DNA of 43,580 nucleotides from assembly GCA_028277765.1 (NCBI GenBank), contig JANQFQ010000146.1, positions 1-43,580 on the forward strand. Direction: 5' to 3'. Source of the stretch: Desulfobacterales bacterium. Its GTDB lineage: Bacteria > Desulfobacterota > Desulfobacteria > Desulfobacterales > SURF-7. Made by a program: the position numbers and the translations under genes. Positions within the stretch are counted from its first letter, which is position 1. Each line of letters begins with the position of its first letter. Positions 1 through 9,600 of this stretch are shown here, in pieces. Below the pieces are notes generated by a model, which saw only the letters and a program-made list of their open reading frames with translations, ran no database searches and was not told the origin of the DNA.

Positions 1-1
1 G

Positions 2-601
2 GCTGACACCAGTTATCACAGCGGAGACAATTTAAAGAAATGTGAAGAAGAAGGGTTAGATGCATATATACCTGACAGGGACTTCAGGCGGCGTGATCCC
101 AGATTTGCATCAAGAGGGCGGTACCGGCCTGTAACGCCGAGAGGTTTTATAGACGATGATTTCGTTTATGATGAAAGCGCAGATCAGTTTACCTGTCCAA
201 ATGGAAATACGCTCATATTTACTGCAAGAAAGATTTGGTATGGGAGAGATGTTTTCAGGTATGCTGCTGAAAGAAAAGATTGTGACAACTGTGAATTTCG
301 CAAAAGGTGTATAAGAAGAACAACGGTTAGAAGAAAGTTTTTGAATATACCGGTAAGCGGACGTGAGATAAATTATTCAAGGAAGATGGCGGACAAAGTT
401 GATACTGAACTGGGCAAAGCGATATACCCGTTGCGCCAGGGCATAGTGGAGCCGGTTTTTGCCAACATAAGAGTTCAAAAAAGATTAAATCGGTTTACAT
501 TACGGGGTAAAGTAAAAGTAAACATACAATGGATGCTGTACTGCATTATTCATAATATCGAGAAGATCACAAATTATGGATGCAGATTTGCCTACGGCTA
601 A
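2..601 (+). CDS. IS1182-like DDE transposase, C-terminal part (cut by window edge)
   Basis: The open frame runs in from the left edge without a stop and ends at TAA 599-601, giving about 199 residues of a transposase C-terminus. It has the features of IS1182-type (IS4-related) DDE transposases: a 'SYHSGDNLKKCEEEGLDAYIP' style segment at the start, a Cys-containing middle (CDNCEFRKRC) and the C-terminal EPVFANIRVQKRLNRFTLRG ... WMLYCIIHNIEKI block that carries the last catalytic acidic residue. A TTG at 341 in the same frame is only an internal codon. The left part of the element lies outside the window, so I cannot say whether the element is intact. No clear terminal inverted repeat was identified downstream of 601. 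Confidence 0.8.
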   Translation, partial: ADTSYHSGDNLKKCEEEGLDAYIPDRDFRRRDPRFASRGRYRPVTPRGFIDDDFVYDESADQFTCPNGNTLIFTARKIWYGRDVFRYAAERKDCDNCEFRKRCIRRTTVRRKFLNIPVSGREINYSRKMADKVDTELGKAIYPLRQGIVEPVFANIRVQKRLNRFTLRGKVKVNIQWMLYCIIHNIEKITNYGCRFAYG

Positions 602-974
602 AATCTCGTGGGGATAAGCATGAGATTGTAAGAAATATCGGGGATAGACCGGAACTTAGAAAATAGATTCAAACAGTTTAAAAGAAGAAACTTCATTAAA
701 TCGGAATTTTTATAAAAAAAGTTGATAACTTGCTGTTCAGAAACGCATTTTTCGACAGCCTCTGCCAGTAAGTTGTACTTTTTTAGGGGTCTGGAATTTT
801 CCAGTATACCAGTTGAATGTTGCCCTGTAAAAGCTATGGAATTTATGCTATTAGAATATTATTAATCTTCAAAACAGGTTGTCCGTAAATACACTTTAAA
901 AAACCCTGTTTTCTGTATTGACATTGGAATATACTAAAAGTTACATTTAAATTTTTAAATGCTATTCTTGATTC

Positions 975-1108
975 TATGGAAAAGGAATTGGACTTGGCTT
1001 TCAATATGCTATGGAATCATAAAGAAAATTGACGATGAAATCACTGTAAAAAGTACGCTGGGCATAGGAGCAACGTCTATTATAACATTACCGATAGAGT
1101 TAGTCTAA
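975..1108 (+). pseudogene. Histidine-kinase C-terminal remnant (frameshifted)
   Basis: Two reading frames together spell the end of a sensor histidine-kinase ATPase domain: YGKGIGLGFQYAME (G2-box-like) from 975, which runs into a stop near 1020, and then in another frame IIKKIDDEITVKSTLGIGATSIITLPIELV up to TAA 1106-1108. The order GxGIGL ... KI...ITVKSxxGxGTxxxxxLP is the usual end of HATPase_c domains. No start, H-box or N-box is visible upstream, so this is a short decayed fragment, probably left by rearrangement near the transposase. Confidence 0.6.
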
Positions 1109-1110
1109 CC

Positions 1111-1132
1111 TCGTATCTTTTCTAAGATACGA
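1111..1132 (+). terminator. Perfect 9-bp hairpin after the kinase remnant
   Basis: TCGTATCTT, a TTCT loop and AAGATACGA form a perfect stem directly behind the stop of the histidine-kinase remnant. There is no clear T-run, so terminator function is only a guess; it may be the surviving terminator of the lost gene. Confidence 0.3.
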
Positions 1133-1246
1133 ACTTAACCATTGTTTTATAGAACCAACCTGTTTGCTTAAGTTGTCAAGCGAAGTGCTGTTTTTATAAC
1201 TGTGGATTAGTTAATTTTTGAGACTTAAACAGACGGAGCAATAATT

Positions 1247-1900
1247 GTGGGCATTGAGACATTAAAAATATATCAAATTCCTGAGGGCAAAGTTTTAATA
1301 GCAGGTATTTCCCAATTTGTTTTGCTTGTTTGCATAATATGGTTTTACGGAGTGGTTGATTTTGATCAAGCCAAGACATTGAGTCTTGCATTTATTGCTC
1401 ATACTTTTGGCGGGCGAGCTGCGGGTATTGGCCTGTGTATTATGAACGGACTTAATATTGTTTGGACAATAGTGTACAACTTTTATCTTGAGGTTCTTAT
1501 AGTTTGCTTTACCTATTCAATCTTTGTTCTTTCTCTTAACAACTATATCAGGGCTCGGTGGGTTAAGTCCAAAGCAAATCGCATGATGCACAAAGCAGAA
1601 AGGTACAAAGATAAAATCGAGAAATATGGCTGGATTGGCATTTTCCTTTTCGTAATGATACCTCTGCCGGTAACCGGGCCGGTTGTTGGATCAACTATTG
1701 GGTATTTGCTGAAGATGAGTGTTTGGCGTAATTTTACTGCTGTTTTGTCAGGCACTTTGGCTGCAGTTGTTGCATGGACAATTGGTTTTGATTTTCTAGA
1801 GCAGCATATTCCTGTTATTCAATATGTTCTTGCAGGCATCTTATTTGTTGTTGTTCTTTCTTATTTAAACACGATTAAAAACTTATTTAAACAAGATTAA
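1247..1900 (+). CDS. Small multidrug export-like membrane protein (COG2426 family)
   Basis: A 217-residue integral membrane protein with about five to six hydrophobic segments. The central block (residues about 120-180), EKYGWIGIFLFVMIPLPVTGPVVGS followed by a second hydrophobic stretch, is the signature region of the Sm_multidrug_ex (COG2426) family, where the IPLPxTG motif is characteristic. Members are of unknown substrate despite the family name. The start is GTG at 1247, preceded by a weak purine-rich site. It stands alone between the kinase remnant and a gene-poor stretch, so context gives no functional clue. Confidence 0.7.
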   Translation: MGIETLKIYQIPEGKVLIAGISQFVLLVCIIWFYGVVDFDQAKTLSLAFIAHTFGGRAAGIGLCIMNGLNIVWTIVYNFYLEVLIVCFTYSIFVLSLNNYIRARWVKSKANRMMHKAERYKDKIEKYGWIGIFLFVMIPLPVTGPVVGSTIGYLLKMSVWRNFTAVLSGTLAAVVAWTIGFDFLEQHIPVIQYVLAGILFVVVLSYLNTIKNLFKQD

Positions 1901-2450
1901 AAAAATATAAAATCTGGATTTTTTAAGTAAAAAAGTGTAATCTTGATTTTACATGGAACTCTTTGTATGCGCATATGAGCTTTCTTAATCTATATATCAT
2001 TTTTTGGTTATGAAATATTTTTTAGAACTGACAATATTGAGGCATCACTGTCCCATTGTATATTTGGATATCAGAAGGGAAGTTTTTAGTTTGTAAAAAC
2101 TATGATTCAGGAAAAGCAGTCATAAAAAAATACAATCAATATTATACCGATGGAATCATTAATGCTCTGGTTTTGATTTTAAATATTGTAGCTTACTTTT
2201 TATACAAGATAGACATCCGGAGGGTTTCTGTTAAAAGATAGGAAAAACTGATTGGTATGGTTTTTTATCCTTTTTGCTTTTGGATGATGATCTATTATAG
2301 ATCTTGCGATAGGCGTCTCATGCTTTACAAGTTTCAGGACATCAAATCATTTTATCCAGGTCTCTTTTAATGTGATAGAGAATTATCGAGCATTCACTAA
2401 TGTTGAAGAATTTATCATTTTGAAATAAAAAGCAGTTTGATGGAGATGCT
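1901..2450. other. Gene-poor AT-rich spacer with a doubtful 61-codon frame
   Basis: This 550-base stretch contains only one short plus-strand frame (2056-2241, TTG start, one hydrophobic segment near its end, no convincing ribosome binding site). I see no family resemblance and no RNA gene. It may be eroded coding sequence. Confidence 0.3.
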
Positions 2451-2834
2451 ATGTCGTTCCGATTTAAAATATTTTTAATCATCATTATAGCCTTTGTTTT
2501 TTTATCTTTAGCTCATTTTGCATTAGTAGATTTTATTGGTTTAAATTTTTTTGATAATAAAACTGTAATGGGTATTGTTTTTGTAATTACGTGTGTTTTG
2601 TTTTATTTCTTTTTAAATTTAATCAATAAAACAATAAAGATAGAGAATGTATCATTTTTTTCTGAGATTTGGGCGTTTTTATCTTTGATAATCAGCTTAT
2701 TTATTTCTGTTGGAATTTTGGGTGGAAAAAACTTGCTTTTATGTATTATAATTTCTGTCGAAGTAGCTTGGGTTGTAAAATTTTTAATAGATATTCATGA
2801 TAAAAAGAACAATAATTGTTTGAAAAAACGATGA
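2451..2834 (+). CDS. Hypothetical four-helix small membrane protein
   Basis: A 127-residue, very hydrophobic protein with about four predicted membrane segments (roughly residues 6-28, 38-58, 73-90 and 94-114) and a short basic C-terminal tail (KKNNNCLKKR). The ATG at 2451 is preceded by GGAG at good spacing (tgatggagatgctATG), which supports a real gene. No family was recognised. It is AT-rich like its surroundings and stands alone. Confidence 0.55.
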   Translation: MSFRFKIFLIIIIAFVFLSLAHFALVDFIGLNFFDNKTVMGIVFVITCVLFYFFLNLINKTIKIENVSFFSEIWAFLSLIISLFISVGILGGKNLLLCIIISVEVAWVVKFLIDIHDKKNNNCLKKR

Positions 2835-3059
2835 AGCATCTGATGTTTCTATACGAATATCACAAAAACAGTGAATTTAAAAGTCCATCATTCAACCGAT
2901 ATAATGATAAATTTTGATGCCCCGGAAAGTAAAACATACTGTGGCAATGTCGCCTTCTGTTTAGAGGGCATGTTTCTGCTATGATGTCTCCTTGCATTAA
3001 TGTCTTAAAAAAGACCAAATATTGCATGACAATAATGCATTTTTCCATAAAATGATGTT

Positions 3060-4232
3060 CTACAAAGTCCCCAAGATCAAACCGCTCGTGGGAACGCCGG
3101 TTCCGGCGGTGACAAGGACATGTTCCACGTGTTCTACCTGGTTTGCCGATGTTCCGCGGACCTGGCGGGCGCCTTCGGCAATACCGTTCATACCGTGAAT
3201 ATAAGCTTCGCCCAATTGTCCGCCATGGGTGTTGATCGGCAGGCTGCCGCCCATCTCAATATGGCCGTCCTTTATAAAGTCCTTTGCTTCACCTTCTTTA
3301 CAGAAGCCGTAAGCTTCCAGTTGTTGCAGAACATAAGGTGTAAAATGATCATAGATAATCGCTGTATTGATATCATCCGGAGTAATGCCGGCCTGTTCGT
3401 AAAGCTGGTTCCCCACAAGGGCGGCTTCTGAAAGCCAGGCAATATTTTCCCTGTAAAAGCTGGTCATCATCTGCTGGTCATCACATGATCCCTGGGCTGC
3501 GCCGCGGATGACCACCGGTTTTTGCTTAAGGTCCCTGGCCCTTTCAGCTTCGGTCACAACCACGGCAACTGCACCGTCACTCTCCATACAGCAGTCAAGA
3601 AGATGCAGGGGCTCGACGATCAATCGAGAGTTCTGGTGGTCCTCCAGGGTGATCGGTTTTTCATAGAACCATGCGTTTGGATTTGTGGATGCGAATTTAC
3701 GCGCGGCAACAGATACACGGCCAAAATCTTCTGAAACAGCCCCGTATTCAGCCATATATCTTGTGGCGGTCATGGCTGCCCAGGATGCCGGGGTAACAAG
3801 CCCGTAGGGGATGTACCAGCTCAGGCTTACAGCGGCTGTCATGTCCGGGATGCCTTTCTGAACGCCCCTGCCAAAACGGTAGGCTGACCTTTCATTCATT
3901 GCCCTGTAACAGATCACCACATTCGCGACGCCCGCGGATACAGCCATAGCAGCATGCATAACCGGAGCACATGCGGCCCCGCCGCCATAGTGAGTGCGGC
4001 TGAAAAACTTTAATTCCTTGCCACCGATATTGCGAAATACTTCTATTTCAGCATTATTATCCATTGTATAGGTTGCAATACCGTCTACTTCAGCAGGATC
4101 GATTCCCGCATCTTCGAGGGCTGCAAGAACGCATTCTGCTGCAAGGCACATTTCACTTCGTCCTGATTCTTTTGAAAATTCCGTAGCACCTATACCTGCT
4201 ATGGCGGCTTTCCCGCTGATGGATCCAGTCAT
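3060..4232 (-). CDS. ltp2: Ltp2-like thiolase-fold aldolase (steroid side-chain cleavage type)
   Basis: A 390-residue thiolase-superfamily protein very close, as I recall it, to actinobacterial Ltp2, which with a DUF35 partner performs the retro-aldol cleavage that removes the last part of a sterol side chain. Shared blocks run along the whole length: AAIAGIGATEFSKESGRSE, a THYGGGAACAP segment (80-90), ICYRAMNERSAYRFG, EDHQNSR, EPLHLLDCCMESDGA, YDHFTPYVLQQLEAYGFCKEGEAKDF and the end INTHGGQLGEAYIHGMNGIAEG. Tyr294 and Tyr344 fall where I remember the catalytic tyrosines of the characterised enzyme. The ordinary thiolase nucleophile context is replaced by GGGAAC. The ribosome site GGAGG lies inside the last codons of the upstream DUF35 gene, so the two are translated together. 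The true substrate in this organism is unknown. Confidence 0.85.
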   Translation of the reverse strand: MTGSISGKAAIAGIGATEFSKESGRSEMCLAAECVLAALEDAGIDPAEVDGIATYTMDNNAEIEVFRNIGGKELKFFSRTHYGGGAACAPVMHAAMAVSAGVANVVICYRAMNERSAYRFGRGVQKGIPDMTAAVSLSWYIPYGLVTPASWAAMTATRYMAEYGAVSEDFGRVSVAARKFASTNPNAWFYEKPITLEDHQNSRLIVEPLHLLDCCMESDGAVAVVVTEAERARDLKQKPVVIRGAAQGSCDDQQMMTSFYRENIAWLSEAALVGNQLYEQAGITPDDINTAIIYDHFTPYVLQQLEAYGFCKEGEAKDFIKDGHIEMGGSLPINTHGGQLGEAYIHGMNGIAEGARQVRGTSANQVEHVEHVLVTAGTGVPTSGLILGTL

Positions 4233-4233
4233 G

Positions 4234-4674
4234 TTAATTCCCTCCTTTGTTGCTAACGGGTCTGAACATGGCCAGAGTCAGATCATCGTCAAATTTTGTT
4301 ATTTCAGCCTGTACAGGAATGCCAATTTTAATTTCTTCTGGTTTAATACCGGTCAGCCCCCCAACTATCCTGACTCCTTCTTCAAGCTCGATAAGCCCGA
4401 TCGGGTTGGGATAATCAAACGGAGGTAGCTCAGGATGATGCATGATAACAAAACTATAGATAACGCCTTTACCTGTCGCTTCTATCGTGCCCCAATCAAG
4501 GGAATGGCATTCAGGACACATGGGTGACGACGGATGACGAAGAACCTGGCATCCGGTACATTTCTGGATAAGGAGTTTCCCTGCTTTCAACCCGTTCCAG
4601 AAAAAATCAGTATCATCGTTGATTATCGGCCGCGGTCGCGGCGGTCTTTTCTCTTTTGCTTGTATAACGTTCAT
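4234..4674 (-). CDS. DUF35 OB-fold zinc-ribbon protein, partner of the Ltp2-like aldolase
   Basis: A 146-residue protein with a rubredoxin-like zinc ribbon (CTGCQVLRHPSSPMCPEC) followed by an OB-fold (ATGKGVIYSFVIMHHPELPPFDYP ... IGLIELEEG), the standard DUF35 layout. It resembles the C-terminal DUF35 half of actinobacterial ChsH2, which binds Ltp2, but the MaoC-like hydratase half found there is missing. I chose the ATG at 4674 because AAGGA sits seven bases upstream; a TTG at 4689 in the same frame is less likely. The gene ends one base before the Ltp2-like gene starts, so both are one operon and very likely one complex. Such DUF35 proteins position the CoA end of the substrate. Confidence 0.85.
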   Translation of the reverse strand: MNVIQAKEKRPPRPRPIINDDTDFFWNGLKAGKLLIQKCTGCQVLRHPSSPMCPECHSLDWGTIEATGKGVIYSFVIMHHPELPPFDYPNPIGLIELEEGVRIVGGLTGIKPEEIKIGIPVQAEITKFDDDLTLAMFRPVSNKGGN

Positions 4675-4745
4675 GGGATATCCTTTCAATTGTGTTCATA
4701 TAACACATGGCATAAGCTGATTACAAGAAACAGGTTCATCCAGGC

Positions 4746-4771
4746 GATCCTAGATCCTTGATACTGGATAC
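4746..4771. repeat. Short 'gatactggatac'-type repeat fragment
   Basis: The stretch atcctagatccttgatactggatac is related in composition to the larger inverted elements at 32263-32343 and 33205-33245 (words gatcctagat, gatactagat, tatccaggatc). It lies in the 237-base gap between the DUF35 gene and the acyltransferase gene, which otherwise shows nothing but an A-rich end near 4890-4911. Confidence 0.35.
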
Positions 4772-4911
4772 TATCTGCCTCCTAAATTGTTATAGGAAAT
4801 ATCTTCAGGCATCCCCGCTAAAAAGAAGTGGGATCTCCGTTCCATTCCAACCAGCAACTTGGATCATGTGTTTTTGTTATAAAAATAATATAACATAAAA
4901 TCAAAAAAAAA

Positions 4912-6264
4912 TTATTTATTGAATATATTTATTCCTCCACGTAGTGGCCCGAACCCAGCACAGGCAGCGCCGATGAATGGGAGCGCAAGGGCAACAGCGT
5001 CATAGCCCCAGTGGGGAGCGCTGCCGATTCCTCTGAGGGCCAGGTATGCCAGTCCTGCGCAGGTTAAGAAACAGCCGGCATACAGGCGGAAAACGCCAAC
5101 ATTTTTTTTATCCTTTGATTTACTCGGCCGTTCAAAACGGCTGAAAGCCAAAAGAAATGGGAGTGTTCCTGCTGCAAATGTCAGGACCCAAACAGGGCGC
5201 CAGGCCCACCATATGCCTGAGCCGGGATCGATTCCAAATATGCCGGGTATAAGATAAAATCCAAGGCCGATAATAAGCATCATGGATGTGCTGTGCCATA
5301 AAAAGATGGTCATAATCATACCGTTCACAAGAACTGTGCTTGTCCATGGCAGTATGCGATCCAGCCATTTTCGGGCAGGGGACTGCATGCTCAAGAGCAG
5401 ACCAATCTGTGCCAGACCGAGTGCCAGCAGGGGGAGTTTGGGGGGCAGGGTATTACTGATCTTGTCTGTTGGTACGCCCACAAGGCTGAGCGGGTAAGGT
5501 CCCCAGTTGACAAGCGCGACCAGCAGGAAGAGACCCGCGAGAAACAGGACCAGCATTGTTTTTACAGAATCGAGAAGGCCTTCCCGCCACGCGTAACCGA
5601 TCTGGTGTATTGCGAGCCAGACGAAAAAATAGTTCAATATCCCCAGGGATCGGAAACCGCCGGCGAAAAAGGCGATATCGACTGCAACAGCCCCTGCTAT
5701 GAGGGCAATGATACTCCACAGGCCGAAACGTTTCCACGCAGCATAGGTTGCTGGAACAAAAAGAACCACCATGATGTAGACTGCGAGAAACCACGTGGGG
5801 ACAAGAGCGATGCGCGACCCTACCTTGATAAAGCCCTGGGGAATCCCTATGGACTTGGCGGCCAGGGTTAAAACAACCCACACGCACAGCAAAGGGAGGA
5901 CCGGACCCAAAAGCCGTTCCAGACGGGTTCCCAGCCACTGTGCGTATCCCTGTTCCTTGCGTAGGTTTGCTTCCCATGATGTGAGATTGGCGTAACCGCC
6001 AACAAAGAAAAATATCGGCATTACCTGAAAGATCCAGGTGAGCCACTGGGACCAGTCTAAAACCGCCAGTAAATGGTGCATGTAAGGTTTGCCGCGTTCA
6101 TAAAACGGCGCTGCCATGATCCAGTGGCCCAGGACCACGGACATAATAGAGACTGCCCGGAGAAAGTCAACATAGCGGTTACGCGACGGAGGGGTAAGAT
6201 CAGCAAGCTTTCGAGCTTGCCCCAAGATACCTTTATGTTTGTTTGAGTTACTTGTTTCTTCCAT
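4912..6264 (-). CDS. Acyltransferase-3 family integral membrane protein
   Basis: A 450-residue polytopic membrane protein of the acyltransferase 3 (OafA/WecH-like) family. The diagnostic start of the domain is present at about residues 29-50: RYVDFLRAVSIMSVVLGHWIM, with the conserved Arg and, ten residues on, the catalytic His. About ten to twelve hydrophobic helices follow, including FFFVGGYAN and the later IFLWHSTSMM segment. These enzymes move acyl groups from the cytoplasm to extracytoplasmic sugars or lipids. The gene follows the Ltp2/DUF35 pair at 237 bases on the same strand, but a shared job is not evident. ATG start at 6264. Confidence 0.8.
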   Translation of the reverse strand: MEETSNSNKHKGILGQARKLADLTPPSRNRYVDFLRAVSIMSVVLGHWIMAAPFYERGKPYMHHLLAVLDWSQWLTWIFQVMPIFFFVGGYANLTSWEANLRKEQGYAQWLGTRLERLLGPVLPLLCVWVVLTLAAKSIGIPQGFIKVGSRIALVPTWFLAVYIMVVLFVPATYAAWKRFGLWSIIALIAGAVAVDIAFFAGGFRSLGILNYFFVWLAIHQIGYAWREGLLDSVKTMLVLFLAGLFLLVALVNWGPYPLSLVGVPTDKISNTLPPKLPLLALGLAQIGLLLSMQSPARKWLDRILPWTSTVLVNGMIMTIFLWHSTSMMLIIGLGFYLIPGIFGIDPGSGIWWAWRPVWVLTFAAGTLPFLLAFSRFERPSKSKDKKNVGVFRLYAGCFLTCAGLAYLALRGIGSAPHWGYDAVALALPFIGAACAGFGPLRGGINIFNK

Positions 6265-6324
6265 AACACACGGTTAAAAAAAATAGTTTTATTGGTTTCA
6301 TTGGTCTAATTGGTTCAACACATA

Positions 6325-6403
6325 AAATCCCCCTCTGTCCCTCTTTGTAAAAAGGGGAAGATTTTTTCTCCCCTCTTTAGTAAAGAGGGGCTGGGGGAGA
6401 TTT
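6325..6403. repeat. 79-bp palindromic intergenic repeat (CCCCCT family)
   Basis: The element runs from AAATCCCCCT to GGGGGAGATTT and contains two nested halves, each with a CCTCTTT...AAA(A/G)GGGG hairpin. Repeats of this style (AAATCCCCCTTAATCCCCC...) are widespread small palindromic elements in several bacterial groups. It sits in the 364-base gap between the acyltransferase gene and the kinase gene. The rest of that gap (6404-6628) is AT-rich and presumably carries the kinase promoter; a small hairpin lies near 6531-6553. Confidence 0.6.
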
Positions 6404-6628
6404 GCCTTACAATAAGGTTACTGACCACTAATTCTTCTAGTCCTATAGCCATTTATTCCTAAATTACTCAATACCTAATTTCATTTTGTCCTCCAATAAT
6501 ATATAATATAAATAATCAGTCAATCATTTTAGACCTTTTGGAAAAGGCCTTTAAATTTAAAAATATATATTTTATAATAAAGGCTACTCAAAAAACTGCC
6601 GTTCATTCATGATAAAGGATCTTATTAT

Positions 6629-9600
6629 ATGCCCGAAAAAGACGCAAATGGTTTACGTGAAAAGGGGATAGCGTTGTATAAACAGGGGAAGCTTGACAAT
6701 GCCCTTGAATATTTCAACAAATCCTTAAACCTGAACCGCTTTGACAAAATGGCGTGGTATAATAGGGCGAACTGCCTTCTTAAGATGGGACAGCTGCGGG
6801 AAGCCCGGACCTCCTGCGATATGGCCCTTGACTCCGCGCCTTTTTATTCAAAAGCATGGTTTGCTCGGGCGACTGCTGAAACAAAGCTTGGATGGCAGGC
6901 CTGGGTCGCTGAATCGCTTGCGTTTTGTGTTGGCTCTGAAACTGAAGAAGATAAACAGATTGTTGAAAAAGCCAAAAAAGCCATGGTAGGTCTTGAAAAA
7001 AAAGGGATTGAAATACATGACATTGAAGCGTTTAACTTTATTGCAAAGGGATATTCTTTTGCGGCAGATATGCAGGACTTTCAAAAGGCCCTGGAGCAGT
7101 TTGACATTGCCTTGGGAATCGCGCCGAAAATATCGAAAATATGGCAATTTAAAGGGATGTGCTGGAGTGCTGTTCAGCAGACAGAGGAAGCCGTTGCATG
7201 TTATTCAAAAGCCATCAATATTGACGGCATAAACGCGGCCTATTGGTACAATAAGGCCCTTCTCCTGGCGAAATTAGAGAACGATTTAGAAGCGGTATCA
7301 TGTTATGAAAAAGCGATTGAGATATTTCCTGGCTACCTTGAGGCGATAAGCAACTTGGGTAACCTTCATAGAATCAATGATCGGTTTCATGAAGCAATTG
7401 AATGTCTGAATAGGGCAGTTGAGATATCGCCTGATGCGGAAAATCCGTGGTACAATAAAGCGCTTTCAGAAGAGATCGTCGGGAACTCAGCTGAAGCAAT
7501 ACGGTCATATAAACGGTTTCTTGAGCTGGCTTCCCCTGCAAACGTGCCGCAGATTGAAAATGCGCGGCAGCGGATCAGCGACTTGTCAAATGAATTCCAG
7601 AAATCCAGTTTAGGGGATGGCAACGGGGGACAGGTAAAATCATCAATGCCAGTGGAGGATTCTGCGGCTCTGGGAGACAAGGAGAGCTCGGAGCAAGATG
7701 GCAACGGGAGACAGGTAAAATCATCAATGCCAGTAGAAGATACCGCGGCCCCGGGAGACAAGGAGAGCGCGGAGAAATGGAACAGAAAGGGGATAGAACT
7801 TTTTAACCTGAAAAGTCTTAATGAGGCCATAGCTTGCTTTGACAAGGCAATTGAATTTGACCCGGAATTGATCATGCCTATATTTAACAAGGCGATCGCC
7901 CTTGATGATCTCGGGCGTTTTGAGGAAGCAATTGTATGTTACCGGAAGGTCGTGTCAATTGAACCAGGTAATGACAAAGCCTGGCACAATATGGCCGCGG
8001 TGTTGCAACTGATAGGCCGTTTTGAAGAAGCGCTAAGAGCGATTGAAAAAGCGCTTGAAATAAATAACCAATATGGCTCTACATGGTTTAATAAAGGGAA
8101 GATACTCAGTTCACTGGGCCGTCAGGAAGATGCAATTTTATGTTATGACAAGGCCCTTGAGATTGACCCGAAAGATGTCAACGCCCTGAATAATAAGGGC
8201 AGCTGTCTTCTTGAAAAGGACAAATTGTATGACGCCCTGGCTTGTTATGAGGCTGTCACAGCAATAGATTCCCAGCACGCGTTTGCCTGGAACAACCAGG
8301 GTGAAGTGCTGAATAGACTCAAGCGTTTCCAGGTGGCAATTTCCTGTTTTGACAAAGCGATCGAGATCAAAGCGTTTGCTGCACCATGGCATGGAAGGGG
8401 TGAAAGCCTGAGAAACCTGAAACAGACAGAGGAGGCATTGGAATCTTATAAAAAGGCGCTTGAACAGTATAGTGAGTTTGCGGACGCCTGGTTAGGCCGA
8501 TATCTTTGTGAAGAGAAGATGGGGCATGGCGAGGATATGATTGAATCTTTAAAACAGTTTTTTGTCTGCGCGTCCATGGGGTTAGACGGTTTTTCCGGTA
8601 ATCAAGAGGATATCGGTGATGCCAGGAAAAAGCTTCTCAATGCTGGCATGTCTGAAAAAGACCTTGAAGATGCTGAGGCAGAGAAGAAAGCATTCCTTTC
8701 CCGACCCAAGCCAAAGCTTCCCCAGGGTTCAGGTGATTTTATCGGACAGAAATATGAGATCTTCAAGATTCTCGGAAAAGGGGGATTCGGCGTTGTATAT
8801 CTTGTATATTCACATGAAGTGGACACGGTATACGCGTTGAAAACATTCAGGGATGAATACATGAAGGATGAAAGGACCCGGGAACTTTTCAAAAAAGAGG
8901 CCCAGATACTCGTGGACATGGATTCATACCCGTATCTTGTTGAAGATTATTTAATAGACGAGATATCAGGACGGATCTATATTGCCATGGAATATATCGC
9001 TCCTGATGAAAATGGGTTGAACACCCTGGAAAGCTACCTTGCCAGAAAGCCGCCTGACCTGGAACAATCCCTGCGCTGGGCCATACAGTTCTGCATGGGA
9101 ATGGAGTTTATTGCTTCCCAGGGTTTAAAATGCCACAGGGACATAAAACCAGCAAACATTATGATCACCCAGCAGGACACGATTAAGATTTCGGATTTTG
9201 GCCTTGCTGGAATTCTTACTTCGGTCTTCCAAATACCGGGGATCGGTTCCTCGGATGACATGGCCCGCTCAGGTGCTGTTGACCAGACGGTTATGGGTGA
9301 GAGCTTTGGAACCCCCTCCCATATGCCGCCGGAACAGTTTGTGAACGCAGCCTCTTGCGATGAGAGAAGCGATATTTACTCTTTCGGTGTTGTTCTTTAC
9401 CAGATGGTATCAGGCGGATCCCTTCCGTTTATGGCGCCTTACCCTAAGGAGAATACACCTGAGGAGTTTAATCGTTACTGGCAGGAAATGCATGAACACC
9501 ACACGTTTACGCCTCCTCCCGCTATTATTGATTCTCCCCTGAACAGTATCATCGCGAAATGTCTTGAAAAGGATCCAGGAAAAAGATTTCAGACATTTTC

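Noticed and set aside
2860..3048. 62-codon minus-strand frame upstream of the plus-strand membrane gene
   Set aside because: No ribosome site, no recognisable protein pattern, and mixed composition; treated as chance.
5453..6046. 197-codon minus-strand frame within the acyltransferase gene
   Set aside because: It overlaps the acyltransferase in another frame and has an unnatural residue composition rich in Arg, Cys and Pro.
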